DNA of 64,000 bases from a bacterium (GTDB lineage Bacteria; Actinomycetota; Acidimicrobiia; Acidimicrobiales; Bin134). Position numbers and translations under genes: made by a program. Shown here piece by piece: positions 52,488 to 61,874 of the stretch (within the stretch, counting starts at the first letter, position 1; every line of letters starts with the position of its first letter). The notes under the pieces were generated by a model that was not told the origin of the DNA, ran no database searches, and saw only the letters and a program-made list of their open reading frames with translations. Where the stretch lies: assembly GCA_026708015.1 (NCBI GenBank), contig JAPOVT010000022.1, positions 1 to 64,000 on the forward strand, written 5' to 3'.

Positions 52488-53627
52488 TCAATTAGGCGAT
52501 ACTCGCAGGGGTTGCCACCGGCGGTAGGTGGCACAGCGCCACAGCCATTCGGCCGGGCCGAATCGGAAGCGGCTTAGCCAAGCCTGCGACCACCAGAGCT
52601 GTATGGCCCACACTCCGAGGATGAACAGGGCGATCTGGCTGCGGCTGAGATCCACATCGCCGAGCAGTTCCCGCAGCACGATGACACCCAACACGCTTTG
52701 GGCGAGATAGTTGGTGAGCGCCATGCGGCCGGTCGCTTGCACTCGCCCCCTCAGGCCGGACTCGGCCCGGCGATCCCACAGGGCGATGAGGCTGAGATAG
52801 GCGAGGCTGAGGGGGATGGTGGCCAGCGTGTTGGGGGCGGCCCCGGCCAGCGCCCAGTCCGGGGAGAACCCGCTGGCCGCCATTATGGCCAGGCCGGCCG
52901 CCGACAGAGGCAAGCCCACGCCCAGACCCCATCGGGCGGTCCGTACGTAGAAGCCCCGGGGGCGCTCGCCAGTGACCACGCCGGTGCGGTACAGCGCCAC
53001 GCCGATCAGCATCATGCCCAGTGCCCGAGCTCCGAAGTCGCCCACGAACCACAGCTCGATCTCGGCGGACTTCTCACCTTCCAGCCAGTAGCCACTGAGC
53101 TGGCTGGCTGGGTCGTCGATGGCCGCCTGCACCGCCACTGCAACCACCGCCACCGCGAGCATCAGGGCGGTGCCGATGGTCACCAGTACCGAGGGGCGCA
53201 GTCGCCGCGCCGCGATGATCAATGGCGAGCAAATGGCGTACAGCACCAGCACGTCGCCCTCCCATAGCGCCATGTGGGCGATGCCGATGCCCAACAGCAG
53301 CGCGTTGCGCCACAGGCTGAACCACACCGGCCGCCGCTGTCTGGCCGCGGCCCGGTCGGCGAACATGGCGATCCCGGCGCCGAACAGCAGTGAGAACAGC
53401 CCCATGAACTTCTGGTCGAAGAGCACCTCGCCCATGCCCCCGATGGCCCAGTCGAGCCAGGTGCGCGAGCCGCTGGCATCGAGGTTGAAATAGGAGGGCA
53501 TGTCCAGCCCGTAGGACACCGCGTTCATGGTCAGGATCCCCAGCACCGCTACCCCTCGAACGGAGTCCAGGGTGGTGTTGCGGCCCTCCGTCGAGATCGG
53601 CGCCGAGCGGGGCTCCTCGCGGGTCAT
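52488..53627 (-). CDS. DUF418 integral membrane protein
   Basis: 379 residues with about ten hydrophobic segments. It starts with LDSVRGVAVLGILTMNAVSY, then FSLLFGAGIAMF and a C-terminal GRMALTNYLAQSV stretch, all signature blocks of the DUF418 family. These proteins are acyltransferase-3-like membrane proteins of unknown substrate. Six bases separate it from the upstream nitroreductase gene, so the two are likely cotranscribed. Confidence 0.82.
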   Translation of the reverse strand: MTREEPRSAPISTEGRNTTLDSVRGVAVLGILTMNAVSYGLDMPSYFNLDASGSRTWLDWAIGGMGEVLFDQKFMGLFSLLFGAGIAMFADRAAARQRRPVWFSLWRNALLLGIGIAHMALWEGDVLVLYAICSPLIIAARRLRPSVLVTIGTALMLAVAVVAVAVQAAIDDPASQLSGYWLEGEKSAEIELWFVGDFGARALGMMLIGVALYRTGVVTGERPRGFYVRTARWGLGVGLPLSAAGLAIMAASGFSPDWALAGAAPNTLATIPLSLAYLSLIALWDRRAESGLRGRVQATGRMALTNYLAQSVLGVIVLRELLGDVDLSRSQIALFILGVWAIQLWWSQAWLSRFRFGPAEWLWRCATYRRWQPLRVSPN

Positions 53628-53633
53628 GTCGGC

Positions 53634-54290
53634 CTACCAGCGGTTCCAGCGGGTGATTAGCTCCAGGGGCTCGCGGCGGGCGGGACGGAAATCGGTGCCG
53701 ACGGTGTGGGCGAAGGGGATGAGGGCCAACTGCATTATCTCGTCATAGGGGATGCCCAGCAGCTCGGCCGCCTCTTGCTCATAGCAGAGATGGATGGTGG
53801 TCCACACCGTGCCGATGCCCCTCTCCCGGGCGGCCAGCATGAACGACCACGCCGCCTGGATCACCGATCCCACATGAGAGGCCACCGTCACCGGAGGCTG
53901 ATCCCACACCCGGCCGGCCAAACAGGGGATCAGCATCCCCGGCACCTCGTGGAGGTGCTCGAACAGGTGCCCGGTGGAGGCGTGCATCTTCTCGTTGGTC
54001 GCTTCCATCTGGGTGCTGTCGGGAGGCACGAGACGGGGGAGCACGCCCAGGTAGTCGCCGGCCACCTCTCCGGCCCGGCGGTACAGGTCGGCCAGCGCGG
54101 CGATCAGATCAGGCTCGGTGACCACCATGAACCGCCAGTTCTGCCGGTTCGACCCGGTGGGGGCCTGCACGGCGATCTCCAGGCACTCGGTGATCAACTC
54201 CGGCGCGACCGGCCGGGACGTGTCCAGGCGTCGGCGCACCGCTCTGGTGGTGGTGAGCACCTCATCAGCGCTCAGATTCAGATGGACCAT
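53634..54290 (-). CDS. Nitroreductase-family protein
   Basis: 218 residues. Family blocks visible: RRRLDTSRPVAPELITECLE, APTGSNRQNWRFMVVT (FMN phosphate loop), and SVIQAAWSFMLAARERGIGT with LGIPYDEIMQLALIPFAHT near the end. FMN-dependent reductase of nitro or quinone-like compounds; the native substrate is not predictable. Likely operon with DUF418. Confidence 0.85.
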   Translation of the reverse strand: MVHLNLSADEVLTTTRAVRRRLDTSRPVAPELITECLEIAVQAPTGSNRQNWRFMVVTEPDLIAALADLYRRAGEVAGDYLGVLPRLVPPDSTQMEATNEKMHASTGHLFEHLHEVPGMLIPCLAGRVWDQPPVTVASHVGSVIQAAWSFMLAARERGIGTVWTTIHLCYEQEAAELLGIPYDEIMQLALIPFAHTVGTDFRPARREPLELITRWNRW

Positions 54291-54307
54291 GCTCCTGTTC
54301 TAGCGGG

Positions 54308-55957
54308 TCACGATATTGGACCACTCACAATGCCGGGCATCTCGGCGTCATACAGCCATGACTCGACGAGCGAGGCAGCATCGTTTCCGGCGATATCTTT
54401 GACAATGCCGAGGAATATTTTGGTGTTGGTGGTGCCCCCGGCGGTTTGGTCGTAGTGAGTGCGGGCAATTTCGAAGAACAGCTCATCACCGATCAGCGAC
54501 CGCAGAGCGTGGAGCGTCAGGGCGCCGCGGCGGTAGACCGTGTTGGAGTCAAACAGTTCGTGAACCTCGATTGCTCCCGGTGGCGAAGTTCCAGTCAGGA
54601 CAAGCTCGCGGTGTTCCGCGGCCATGATGGCCGTAATCTCCCTGTCGTAGAAGTCGGCGATGAACATCAGCCCTAAGTAGTGGGCGAAGGCCTCGTGCAA
54701 CCAGATATGACTCCAATCATCGACGGTTGCTGAGTCGCCCAACCACTGGTGGGCCACCTCGTGGGCGATGACATAGGGGTAGATGGTGTTCGGGCCGTGG
54801 ATCGACAGCGTTTGGTTCTCCAGGGCGAAGCCAAGGGGAAAGGGCATCACAATGGTGCCGTAGGCATCGAACGGATACGGCCCCAGGATCTCCTCGAAGA
54901 ACCGGATGGCCTCGGGGGTCACCGCAAGCTGTTCGAGAGTCGAGGGATCCGAGCCGCGGGGGATGTAGTCGCGGATCAGCAGACCGTTGTCCAATCGCTG
55001 CTCGTGCCGCTCGAAGTCGCCGATATACACCGCGGCCAGATAGGTGGCCATGGGGTCGTCCATCTGCCAGATAGTGGTGGTTAAGCCGTCGGCGGAAGTC
55101 TCCTCGGTGAGCAGGCCGGTGGCGGCAGCGGTCACTCCGTCGGGCACAGTGAGTTGGAACGTGAAGGTGGCCTTGTCGGTGGGGTGGTTGTTGTTGGGGT
55201 ACCACGTCATCGCTCCCGACGGCTGGCTGACCGTGTAGATCACGCCGTTGGCTGAGTGCCACCCCAACGGGAAGAACGGCACACCGGGATCATCGACGGG
55301 TTGGGGGGTTCCCGAATAGGAGACGGCCACCGTGAATTGTGCGCCTGATGAGACCGGCTCGATGGGCTCGATCGTCATCTCCTGGCCGTCGCGGGAGAAC
55401 TCCACCTTCACACCGTCGACCGCCACGGCCTCCACTTCCAGCCCTAGAAAGTCGAGGTTGAACTTGTCCAGGTCCTCGGTGGCGACCGCCGTGATAGTGG
55501 TTACCGCGTCAATGGTGTTCTCCGAGGGCTCCGCATCGAGATCGATGTGGTAGTGGAGGACGTCGTAGCCGCCGTTGCCTAGCAGCGGGTAGAAGCTGTC
55601 GCCCACCCCGGCGGAGGGGTCTGCGGGGTCAGAGAGATCGGCGGCGGGAGTGGGCGATGGTGTGGCCTGAATCGTCGGTGTCGGCGCGGGAGTAGGGGAT
55701 GGTGTGGCCTGAATCGTGGGCGTCGGCGCGGGAGTAGGGGATGGTGTGGCCTGAATCGTGGGCGTCGGCGCGGGAGTAGGGGATGGTGTGGCCTGAATCG
55801 TGGGCGTCGGCGCGGGAGTGGGCGATGGTGTGGCCTGAATCGTCGGCACGGGGGATGCAGCGGGCGTGGGAGTTGCGGATTGCCTGGGGCTGCCGCTGCA
55901 TCCAGCTGCAATCGAGGCCAAAATAGCGAAGCAGACGAGCAGCTTTCCGGCAATCAC
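54308..55957 (-). CDS. M1-family metallopeptidase lipoprotein
   Basis: 549 residues. The signal ends in the lipobox IAAGC, so the protein is anchored outside the cell. A long Pro/Thr linker (about 25-105) consists of 14-residue repeats TPSPTPAPTPTIQA. The M1 domain follows: FALENQTLS at the GxMEN position, zinc site HEVAHQW (about residue 399) with the third ligand Glu 18 residues on in LHEAFAHYLG. It removes N-terminal amino acids from peptides. Shares a 28-bp divergent promoter space with the class II aldolase gene. Confidence 0.88.
   Translation of the reverse strand: MIAGKLLVCFAILASIAAGCSGSPRQSATPTPAASPVPTIQATPSPTPAPTPTIQATPSPTPAPTPTIQATPSPTPAPTPTIQATPSPTPAPTPTIQATPSPTPAADLSDPADPSAGVGDSFYPLLGNGGYDVLHYHIDLDAEPSENTIDAVTTITAVATEDLDKFNLDFLGLEVEAVAVDGVKVEFSRDGQEMTIEPIEPVSSGAQFTVAVSYSGTPQPVDDPGVPFFPLGWHSANGVIYTVSQPSGAMTWYPNNNHPTDKATFTFQLTVPDGVTAAATGLLTEETSADGLTTTIWQMDDPMATYLAAVYIGDFERHEQRLDNGLLIRDYIPRGSDPSTLEQLAVTPEAIRFFEEILGPYPFDAYGTIVMPFPLGFALENQTLSIHGPNTIYPYVIAHEVAHQWLGDSATVDDWSHIWLHEAFAHYLGLMFIADFYDREITAIMAAEHRELVLTGTSPPGAIEVHELFDSNTVYRRGALTLHALRSLIGDELFFEIARTHYDQTAGGTTNTKIFLGIVKDIAGNDAASLVESWLYDAEMPGIVSGPIS
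55644..55850 (-). repeat. 42-bp tandem repeats encoding the peptidase linker
   Basis: Five near-identical 42-bp units encode the 14-residue linker period (TPSPTPAPTPTIQA). Differences are limited to a few silent bases. Such repeats expand and contract by slippage, so the linker length probably varies between strains. Confidence 0.8.
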
Positions 55958-55985
55958 TGGATCAGCCTACGGGTATCATTTGGCG

Positions 55986-56768
55986 ATGGCGTTACTGCTG
56001 GACCGCTATCCCGAGTTCACCTACGACGGGTCTCCGCCGGAGGTCAGCGACCTCGAAGACTTGCGCCTGCTGCGCAAGTGGGAGGCGGCTATCGGCTACC
56101 GCATCTTTGCCGCCATGCGCTGGGGGCAGACCGGCGACGGCCATATCACCGCCCGAGATCCGATTCTTGCCGACTGCTTCTGGGTGCTGGGCTACGGCAT
56201 CCGCTTTGGTGATGCCACCATCGACAACCTCACCCTGGTGGGCCCCGACGGACAGGGCGTGGCCGGTCCTCTCGAAAACGGGGTCAACTTCGCGGCCTAC
56301 TACATCCACTGGCCGATCCTCAACGCCCGTCCCGATCTGGCATCGGCAGCCCACACCCACACTCCCTACGGCACGCCGTGGTCGGCCAACGTCGAGCCGT
56401 TTCGGCCCATCAGCCAGGAGTCGTGTGGCTTCGTGTTCGACCAATCCCTCTACGACGGCGACAACCTCGAGGTTAACGACGTCTCCGGCGGCGAGGCCAT
56501 CGCCCAGGCCATGGGTTCCAGCCGAGTGTGCATTCTCCGCAACCACGGGCTGCTCACCGGAGGGCGCTCACCGGGAGAGGCGGTGGGCTGGTTTGCGGCC
56601 GCCGAGCGGGTAGCCGAGGTGCATGTGAAAGCCCCCGACGCCAAGGCGATCAGCGAGGAGGCGGCCAAGGAAGTCGAGGCATCGCTGTTCTCGGCGGACA
56701 ACGGCTGGCGCATGTTCCAGTGGCTGGCCCGAGATCTGGTGCCCGACCCCTCGGTGGTGCTGGGCTGA
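55986..56768 (+). CDS. Class II aldolase/adducin-family protein
   Basis: 260 residues from the ATG at 55986. The metal ligands expected in this fold are present: AAHTHTPYGTP with two His, and a distal His in CILRNHGLL. N-terminal part includes WEAAIGYRIFAAM and ITARDPIL. Members act as sugar-phosphate aldolases, epimerases or decarboxylases with a divalent metal. Substrate not predictable. Converges with a GntR regulator gene. Confidence 0.8.
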   Translation: MALLLDRYPEFTYDGSPPEVSDLEDLRLLRKWEAAIGYRIFAAMRWGQTGDGHITARDPILADCFWVLGYGIRFGDATIDNLTLVGPDGQGVAGPLENGVNFAAYYIHWPILNARPDLASAAHTHTPYGTPWSANVEPFRPISQESCGFVFDQSLYDGDNLEVNDVSGGEAIAQAMGSSRVCILRNHGLLTGGRSPGEAVGWFAAAERVAEVHVKAPDAKAISEEAAKEVEASLFSADNGWRMFQWLARDLVPDPSVVLG

Positions 56769-56771
56769 GCG

Positions 56772-57167
56772 TCAGTCAGCTTCCATTTCGGGATCGGAAC
56801 GGGCCGCAATAGCGGTCTCCAGCGCCAGCATGGCCGCTTGCTGTCCGGCCCCCAACCGGTCGGCTTCGGCGGCGAACGCCTCGGCGGCATCGGCCAATTG
56901 ACGCTCTACCACCGAGAACGCCACGGGGGGCTCGTCCACCACGAAGGTGCCGGCCCGCCCCCGGCCCTCCACGATCCCTTCCCACTCCAACTCTCGATAG
57001 GCCCGGGCCACCGTCCCCGGTGCCAAGCCCAGCTCTTCGGCCAGTGATCGGATGGGTGGCAGCCGTTCTCGGGGCTTGAGCTGACCGGACGAGACCATCA
57101 GCCGAAGCTGGGCCCGCAGCTGTTCATAGGGCGGAATGCGAGCGTTCTCGTCAATCCAAATCCGCAC
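56772..57167 (-). CDS. GntR-family regulator (YtrA-like)
   Basis: 131 residues from a GTG. The winged helix covers about residues 8-75: PPYEQLRAQLRLMVSSGQL, LPPIRSLAEELGLAPGTVAR and YRELEWEGIVEGRGRAGTFV. The short C-terminal part (about 50 residues, no ligand domain) places it in the YtrA subfamily, which often regulates ABC transporters or envelope genes. TACAAT ends seven bases before the GTG, a textbook leaderless layout. A GTAC-ATTG-GTAC inverted repeat overlaps that box (57175-57186) and may be its own operator. Confidence 0.82.
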   Translation of the reverse strand: MRIWIDENARIPPYEQLRAQLRLMVSSGQLKPRERLPPIRSLAEELGLAPGTVARAYRELEWEGIVEGRGRAGTFVVDEPPVAFSVVERQLADAAEAFAAEADRLGAGQQAAMLALETAIAARSDPEMEAD

Positions 57168-57263
57168 AGCAAGATTGTACCAATGTACTGATTCATAAAG
57201 CACAATGAAGTCCAAGAAACCCAACATTGTGCGGTTGTTGCCAGTTTTGTATTGACTTGATAG

Positions 57264-57635
<372 letters not shown>

Positions 57636-57688
57636 TTCCCGACCCATCTGAAGACTGACCGGCGCCGTATTGATAGCGTCGCGGGCCG

Positions 57689-58156
57689 GTGTATCTCGAC
57701 TACACAGACGAGCAGCGGGTGCTGGTTCGAGCCCAAGTGGCGGTGGCTGCGGTGGCGCTGGGGTGCTGTGAGGAGGCCACCGCCATGGTTGCGGCCTATA
57801 CCTCACAGCGCGAGCAATTCGGCCGCCCCCTTTCCACCAATCAGGGCGTGGCCATGCGGGCGGCCGACTGCTACATCGACACCGATTGCATGCGAGTCAC
57901 CCTGCTCCAAGCCGCCTGGCTTATCGACGAGGGGCGGTCCGCAGCCGAGATCGCTGATGCCGCTGCGGTGGCCAAGTGGTGGTCGGCCGATGCCGGCCAG
58001 CGGGTGGTACACGCTACTCAGCATCTGCACGGTGGTATGGGGGCCGACGTCGACTACCCCGTCCACCGCTACTTTCTGTGGGTCAAGCAGCTCGAGAACA
58101 CCTTCGGCGGCGGCAGCCGCCAGTTGGCCGCCATTGGCCGCGCCTTGGCTGGGTAG
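57689..58156 (+). pseudogene. Acyl-CoA dehydrogenase with large internal deletion
   Basis: 155-residue frame, GTG start. The first 11 residues (YLDYTDEQRVL) are the classical beginning of an acyl-CoA dehydrogenase, but residue 15 onward (RAQVAVAAVALGCCEEATAM) already belongs to the C-terminal helical domain. The rest is normal for that domain: SQREQFGRPLSTNQGVAMR, QHLHGGMGADVDYPVHRYF. About 200 residues of N-terminal and beta domains are missing with the frame kept. It cannot bind FAD as a full enzyme; a standalone role is possible but an in-frame deletion pseudogene is more likely. Confidence 0.7.
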
Positions 58157-58161
58157 GACTG

Positions 58162-59010
58162 CTACCAGCCCTTCCAGTTCGGGTCGCGCCGCTCTTTGAA
58201 GGCTTGGACCCCCTCGTCGGCGTCCTCGCCGGCCATCAGCACCTCCTGGGCCCAAGATTCCATCTCGAACATGGTCTGGCGGCTGGTCTCGAAGCTGCGG
58301 TTCACCAGCAGCTTGCTCATGGTCAGGCTCTTGGTGGGCTGGGCGGCCAGGCGCTCGGCCCAGGCTTGAGCGGTGGGCATCAGCTCGTCGGGGGGCACCA
58401 CCCGATTGATCAGGCCGATGTCGGCCGCGTCGGCGGCGCTCACGTCGTCGCCGAAGAACATCAGCTCTTTGGCCTTCTGCGGGCCGATCAGCCGGGGCAA
58501 CAGGTACACGCCGCCGGCATCGGGCACCAGGCCCCGGCGCACGAACACCTCGATGAACCGGACCCCCTCGGCGGCAACGACTAGATCGCAGGCCACCGCC
58601 ATGTGGACGCCCATGCCCGCGGCGGTGCCGTTGACCGCGGCGATCACCGGCTTCTCGCAGTCCAAGATGGCCGATATCAGCTTCTGGGCCCCGACCTTGA
58701 TGCCCCGAGCCACTTCCATGATGGCCCGGTCGGGGGCTCCTGGTGGCCGCACCTGGTCGGGCCGGGCCACCCGCAGGTCGGCCCCGGTGCAGAAGCCCTT
58801 GCCGGTGGCGGTGAAGATCACCGCCCGCACCGACAGGTCTTCGCTGATGCGGGCGAATTCGTCGGCCAAGTAATTCCGCTGGTCGGGAGTTATGGCGTTG
58901 TGGGCGTCGGGCCGGTTCAGGGTGATGGTAAGCACCCCGCCGTCCTGGACCACCAAAATGTCCCCGCCGAGGGCTTCGGTGACGGTGCCGCTCTCGTCGT
59001 TGCTGCTCAT
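58162..59010 (-). CDS. Enoyl-CoA hydratase/isomerase-family protein
   Basis: 282 residues from the ATG at 59010. Crotonase fold blocks: VLTITLNRPDAHNAI, FCTGADLR (oxyanion hole), AAVNGTAAGMGVHMAVACDL, and VRRGLVPDAGGVYLLPRLIG. The last has Asp-Ala-Gly-Gly where hydratases have Glu; that position varies in isomerase and other crotonase members, so the exact reaction is open. Convergent with the deleted acyl-CoA dehydrogenase, a setting of fatty acyl or aromatic acyl-CoA breakdown. Confidence 0.85.
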   Translation of the reverse strand: MSSNDESGTVTEALGGDILVVQDGGVLTITLNRPDAHNAITPDQRNYLADEFARISEDLSVRAVIFTATGKGFCTGADLRVARPDQVRPPGAPDRAIMEVARGIKVGAQKLISAILDCEKPVIAAVNGTAAGMGVHMAVACDLVVAAEGVRFIEVFVRRGLVPDAGGVYLLPRLIGPQKAKELMFFGDDVSAADAADIGLINRVVPPDELMPTAQAWAERLAAQPTKSLTMSKLLVNRSFETSRQTMFEMESWAQEVLMAGEDADEGVQAFKERRDPNWKGW

Positions 59011-59085
59011 CTTGTCGGCTCCTCGTCTAGCGTGGCCGTTCGTGTCCAGGAAATCATCGCCGAACTTCCTGCCCACAAACGCTAG

Positions 59086-60477
59086 GTGACCGCAGCAGCG
59101 GCGCCCCAACCGATCACGCGCCATCCGGCGGTAGGGCTGACCGCGCTGATCACTGCCGCCTCACTTACCGGCATCGGTCTGTCGATTATGACAGTGGGAT
59201 ATCCGGCCCTCGGCGAGGCGTTCCCCGGCACTTCCGACCCGACCCTGTCGTGGGTGACCAACATATTCACCATCGTCGGGGCGGCTACCTTGGTGCCCGC
59301 CGGCGCCCTGGCCGATCGGGTGGGCCGTCGGCGGATGCTCCTGTTCGGCACCTCGCTCTTCTTGGCCGGTTCGGTGGTTGGCGGGCTGGCCCCCTCCGTG
59401 GGCGTGTTGATCGGGGCAAGGGCGGTGCTAGCGGTGGCCTCCTCGGTCATCAACACCGCTGCGGTGGCTCTGCTGTTGGCCACGATGCCGGCCAATCGGA
59501 TGCCGCTGGCCATCGGCATCTGGGCGGTGGCGGGCGGCACGTCATCGGCAATCGGCCCCCCGGTGGGCGGCCTGATGATCGAGTGGCAGGGGTGGGAGTG
59601 GATGTTCTGGCTGAATGTCCCGTTCTGCCTCTTCGTGTTGGTGGCGGTGCCGCTGGTCTACGGCGAGTCGCGCAGCGCCGAGGCCCGGGCTCTGCCCGAC
59701 CCGGTAGGGGGCGCATTGGTGGCGGCCGCCACCGCCCTGGTCACGCTGGGCATCGTGCAGAGCGACCCGTGGGGATGGCTCGACTGGAAGGTAGCTGGCA
59801 GCATCCTCGGAGGTCTGGCCATGTTCGGGGTGTTCGTGCAGAGGTCGCTGCATCACCCCAATCCGCTGGTAGAGCTGCGAATGTTCCGCATTCCCAACGT
59901 CCGTCGGAGCAATCTGGCCATGCTGATATTCGCGTCGTCATGGTTTGGGATGTTCTTCGGTTTCACCGTGATCATCATCCGGTCGTGGGGGTGGACACCC
60001 ATCGAGGGCGGGTTTGCTATTGCGCCGCTGGCGCTGTTCGCCGGGTTGGTCGGCGTGCTCATCGGCCGAATCGCCCATCGCACCGGCCATCGCATGTTCA
60101 TTCTCCCCGGCACCGCGATCTACGTCGGTACCACCATGGCGCTCTGGGTGGTGTTGGGAGAAGAGCCCAATGTGGCGGCGTTCGTCATCGGCATGGCCGT
60201 GATCGGGGTGGCCACCGGCATGGTCTTCCCGTCTCTGATCGCTGCCGCGGTCCACGACGTGCCGCCCCACCAGCATTCCCTGGCCACCGGCATCAACTTC
60301 ACCGCTCAGCGGGTTTCCACTACCATCGGCGTGGCCCTCGGTCTCACCTTCGCCACCACCGCAGCCTCGGCCTCCGAGGCCATCGACCTGCTCATGGGCA
60401 TGGTGGTGGTCACCGCATTGCTATCGCTGCCGTTCAGCGCTCGGATCGACACCCGTCACCGCCAAGCGTCAAGCTGA
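59086..60477 (+). CDS. MFS transporter (DHA2-type drug exporter)
   Basis: 463 residues with about 14 hydrophobic segments. Signature motif A is GALADRVGRRRMLLFG between TM2 and TM3, and AIGPPVGGLMIEWQGWEWMF is motif C followed by the W-rich stretch of the 14-helix DHA2 group. Proton-driven export of drugs or metabolites. GTG start without obvious ribosome binding site. Followed four bases later by a small gene. Confidence 0.82.
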   Translation: MTAAAAPQPITRHPAVGLTALITAASLTGIGLSIMTVGYPALGEAFPGTSDPTLSWVTNIFTIVGAATLVPAGALADRVGRRRMLLFGTSLFLAGSVVGGLAPSVGVLIGARAVLAVASSVINTAAVALLLATMPANRMPLAIGIWAVAGGTSSAIGPPVGGLMIEWQGWEWMFWLNVPFCLFVLVAVPLVYGESRSAEARALPDPVGGALVAAATALVTLGIVQSDPWGWLDWKVAGSILGGLAMFGVFVQRSLHHPNPLVELRMFRIPNVRRSNLAMLIFASSWFGMFFGFTVIIIRSWGWTPIEGGFAIAPLALFAGLVGVLIGRIAHRTGHRMFILPGTAIYVGTTMALWVVLGEEPNVAAFVIGMAVIGVATGMVFPSLIAAAVHDVPPHQHSLATGINFTAQRVSTTIGVALGLTFATTAASASEAIDLLMGMVVVTALLSLPFSARIDTRHRQASS

Positions 60478-60481
60478 GGGC

Positions 60482-60781
60482 ATGTTCATCGCCATCGCCG
60501 ACACGATCACTCTTGAGGACCCGGGAAACTTCCGGGAGTTCCACGTGGCAATCGACGGCGACGTGGCCGCCGCGGTGGCCGCCTTTGATGGCGCGGCCGC
60601 AGCATCAGACCGGGATAACCACCTGTGGATCGACATCGCCTTCGTGCGAGAGCTGGCTGACGCTGCCGCTGATGCCGAATGGCAAGCCCAATTCGAAGGA
60701 ATGCTGTCCTACGCCAACTCCAAGGGCTGGATCGACGAGCCCGCCAACCGGGTCGAAGCCCACATCCAGCCGCCGGGTTAG
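60482..60781 (+). CDS. Small conserved-looking hypothetical protein
   Basis: 99 residues. Begins MFIAIADTITLEDPGNFREF, continues DRDNHLWIDIAFVREL and ends EPANRVEAHIQPPG. No domain recognised. Four bases after the MFS gene on the same strand, so probably cotranscribed. Balanced composition and a clear position between genes make it credible as a gene. Confidence 0.55.
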   Translation: MFIAIADTITLEDPGNFREFHVAIDGDVAAAVAAFDGAAAASDRDNHLWIDIAFVRELADAAADAEWQAQFEGMLSYANSKGWIDEPANRVEAHIQPPG

Positions 60782-60820
60782 GCCGCAGACTCCTCTTTGG
60801 GGGGAGCCGCCTGAGGGGTT

Positions 60821-61837
60821 TCAGCTCTTGAGGTTGGCGAACAGCTCGGCCACCAGGGGTTGGGGGGCGCCGTGGAGGGAGAGGTGAACGCGGTCGGCCA
60901 AGCCGCCGAAGCGGTTGTGAATCTCCGCGGCGGCCTCGGCGGGGGTGCCCTGGATGCTGAGGGTGTGGACCATCTCGTCGTCCCACACGTCGCCGATGTC
61001 GCCCCAGCGGCCTTGTTTGGTGAGGCGGTTGAGCTCGTCTTGCAGCTCGCCCCAGCCGTGGGCGTCGAGCACCACCCGGTAGGCCGGGGTGGAGCCGTAG
61101 AAGCCCAGGTTGGAACGGCAGAGCTGCTCCACCCGCCAAGCCTCTGACTCGTCGGCGTCATCTCCGTACAGCCCGACGATCACCCCCACGCCGAATAGGA
61201 AGTCGTCCCGGCTGCGCCCGGCGGCGGCCAAGCCCGCCTCCACTGCGGGCAGCGTCTTGGTCCGCAGGAACTGCTCGGAGCAGAACGGGTGGATCAGGAT
61301 GCCGTCGGCGGTTTCGGCCACCATCTTGGTCATCTTCGGCCCCAGTGCCCCGGCCCAGATGGGCGGCGTCCCCCACTCCAGCGGCTCGGGCTCGAATATC
61401 GGGGTTGAGAGCGTGAAGGTGTAGTAGTCGCCCCGGAAGTCGAGGGCATCGCCGTCCTGCCAGCGGGCGAAGATGGCCTTGGTGGCGGCCATCAGTTCCC
61501 GCATCTGGGCCACCGGGCGGTCCCACACCGCGCTGTAGCGCTTGGTGATGTGGGGCTTGATCTGCGACCCCAGGCCCAGGGCGAACTTCCCGTCCGACAG
61601 CCGGTGCAGGTCGAACGACTGGTAGGCCAGGTGCATCGGGCTTCGGGGCAGGGCGATGGCCACGTTGGTGTAGAGGTCGAGGCCGGTGTTCTCGGCCGCA
61701 CTCAACAGGGGGAAGAACACGTCGCGCTGGCCCTCGAAGGTGAACACCCCGTCGACCCCCATGGCCTCATAAGCCTGAGCTTGGTCCCGGACTCCTACCA
61801 GATCAGCAGACAGCGGCATGTCGAACTTCATGGGCAT
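60821..61837 (-). CDS. LLM-class F420-dependent oxidoreductase (TIGR03617-like)
   Basis: 338 residues. MKFDMPLSADLVGVRDQA, YEAMGVDGVFTFEGQRDVFF, NVAIALPRSPMHLAYQSFDL and SDGKFALGLGSQIKPHITKR are the blocks I associate with TIGR03617 F420-type oxidoreductases. Start could be at 61837 or two codons later. Convergent with the small gene at 60482. Substrate unknown. Confidence 0.78.
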   Translation of the reverse strand: MPMKFDMPLSADLVGVRDQAQAYEAMGVDGVFTFEGQRDVFFPLLSAAENTGLDLYTNVAIALPRSPMHLAYQSFDLHRLSDGKFALGLGSQIKPHITKRYSAVWDRPVAQMRELMAATKAIFARWQDGDALDFRGDYYTFTLSTPIFEPEPLEWGTPPIWAGALGPKMTKMVAETADGILIHPFCSEQFLRTKTLPAVEAGLAAAGRSRDDFLFGVGVIVGLYGDDADESEAWRVEQLCRSNLGFYGSTPAYRVVLDAHGWGELQDELNRLTKQGRWGDIGDVWDDEMVHTLSIQGTPAEAAAEIHNRFGGLADRVHLSLHGAPQPLVAELFANLKS

Positions 61838-61874
61838 CCCATCGATTGGCTGCTGGCAATGTCGAACTTCACAG

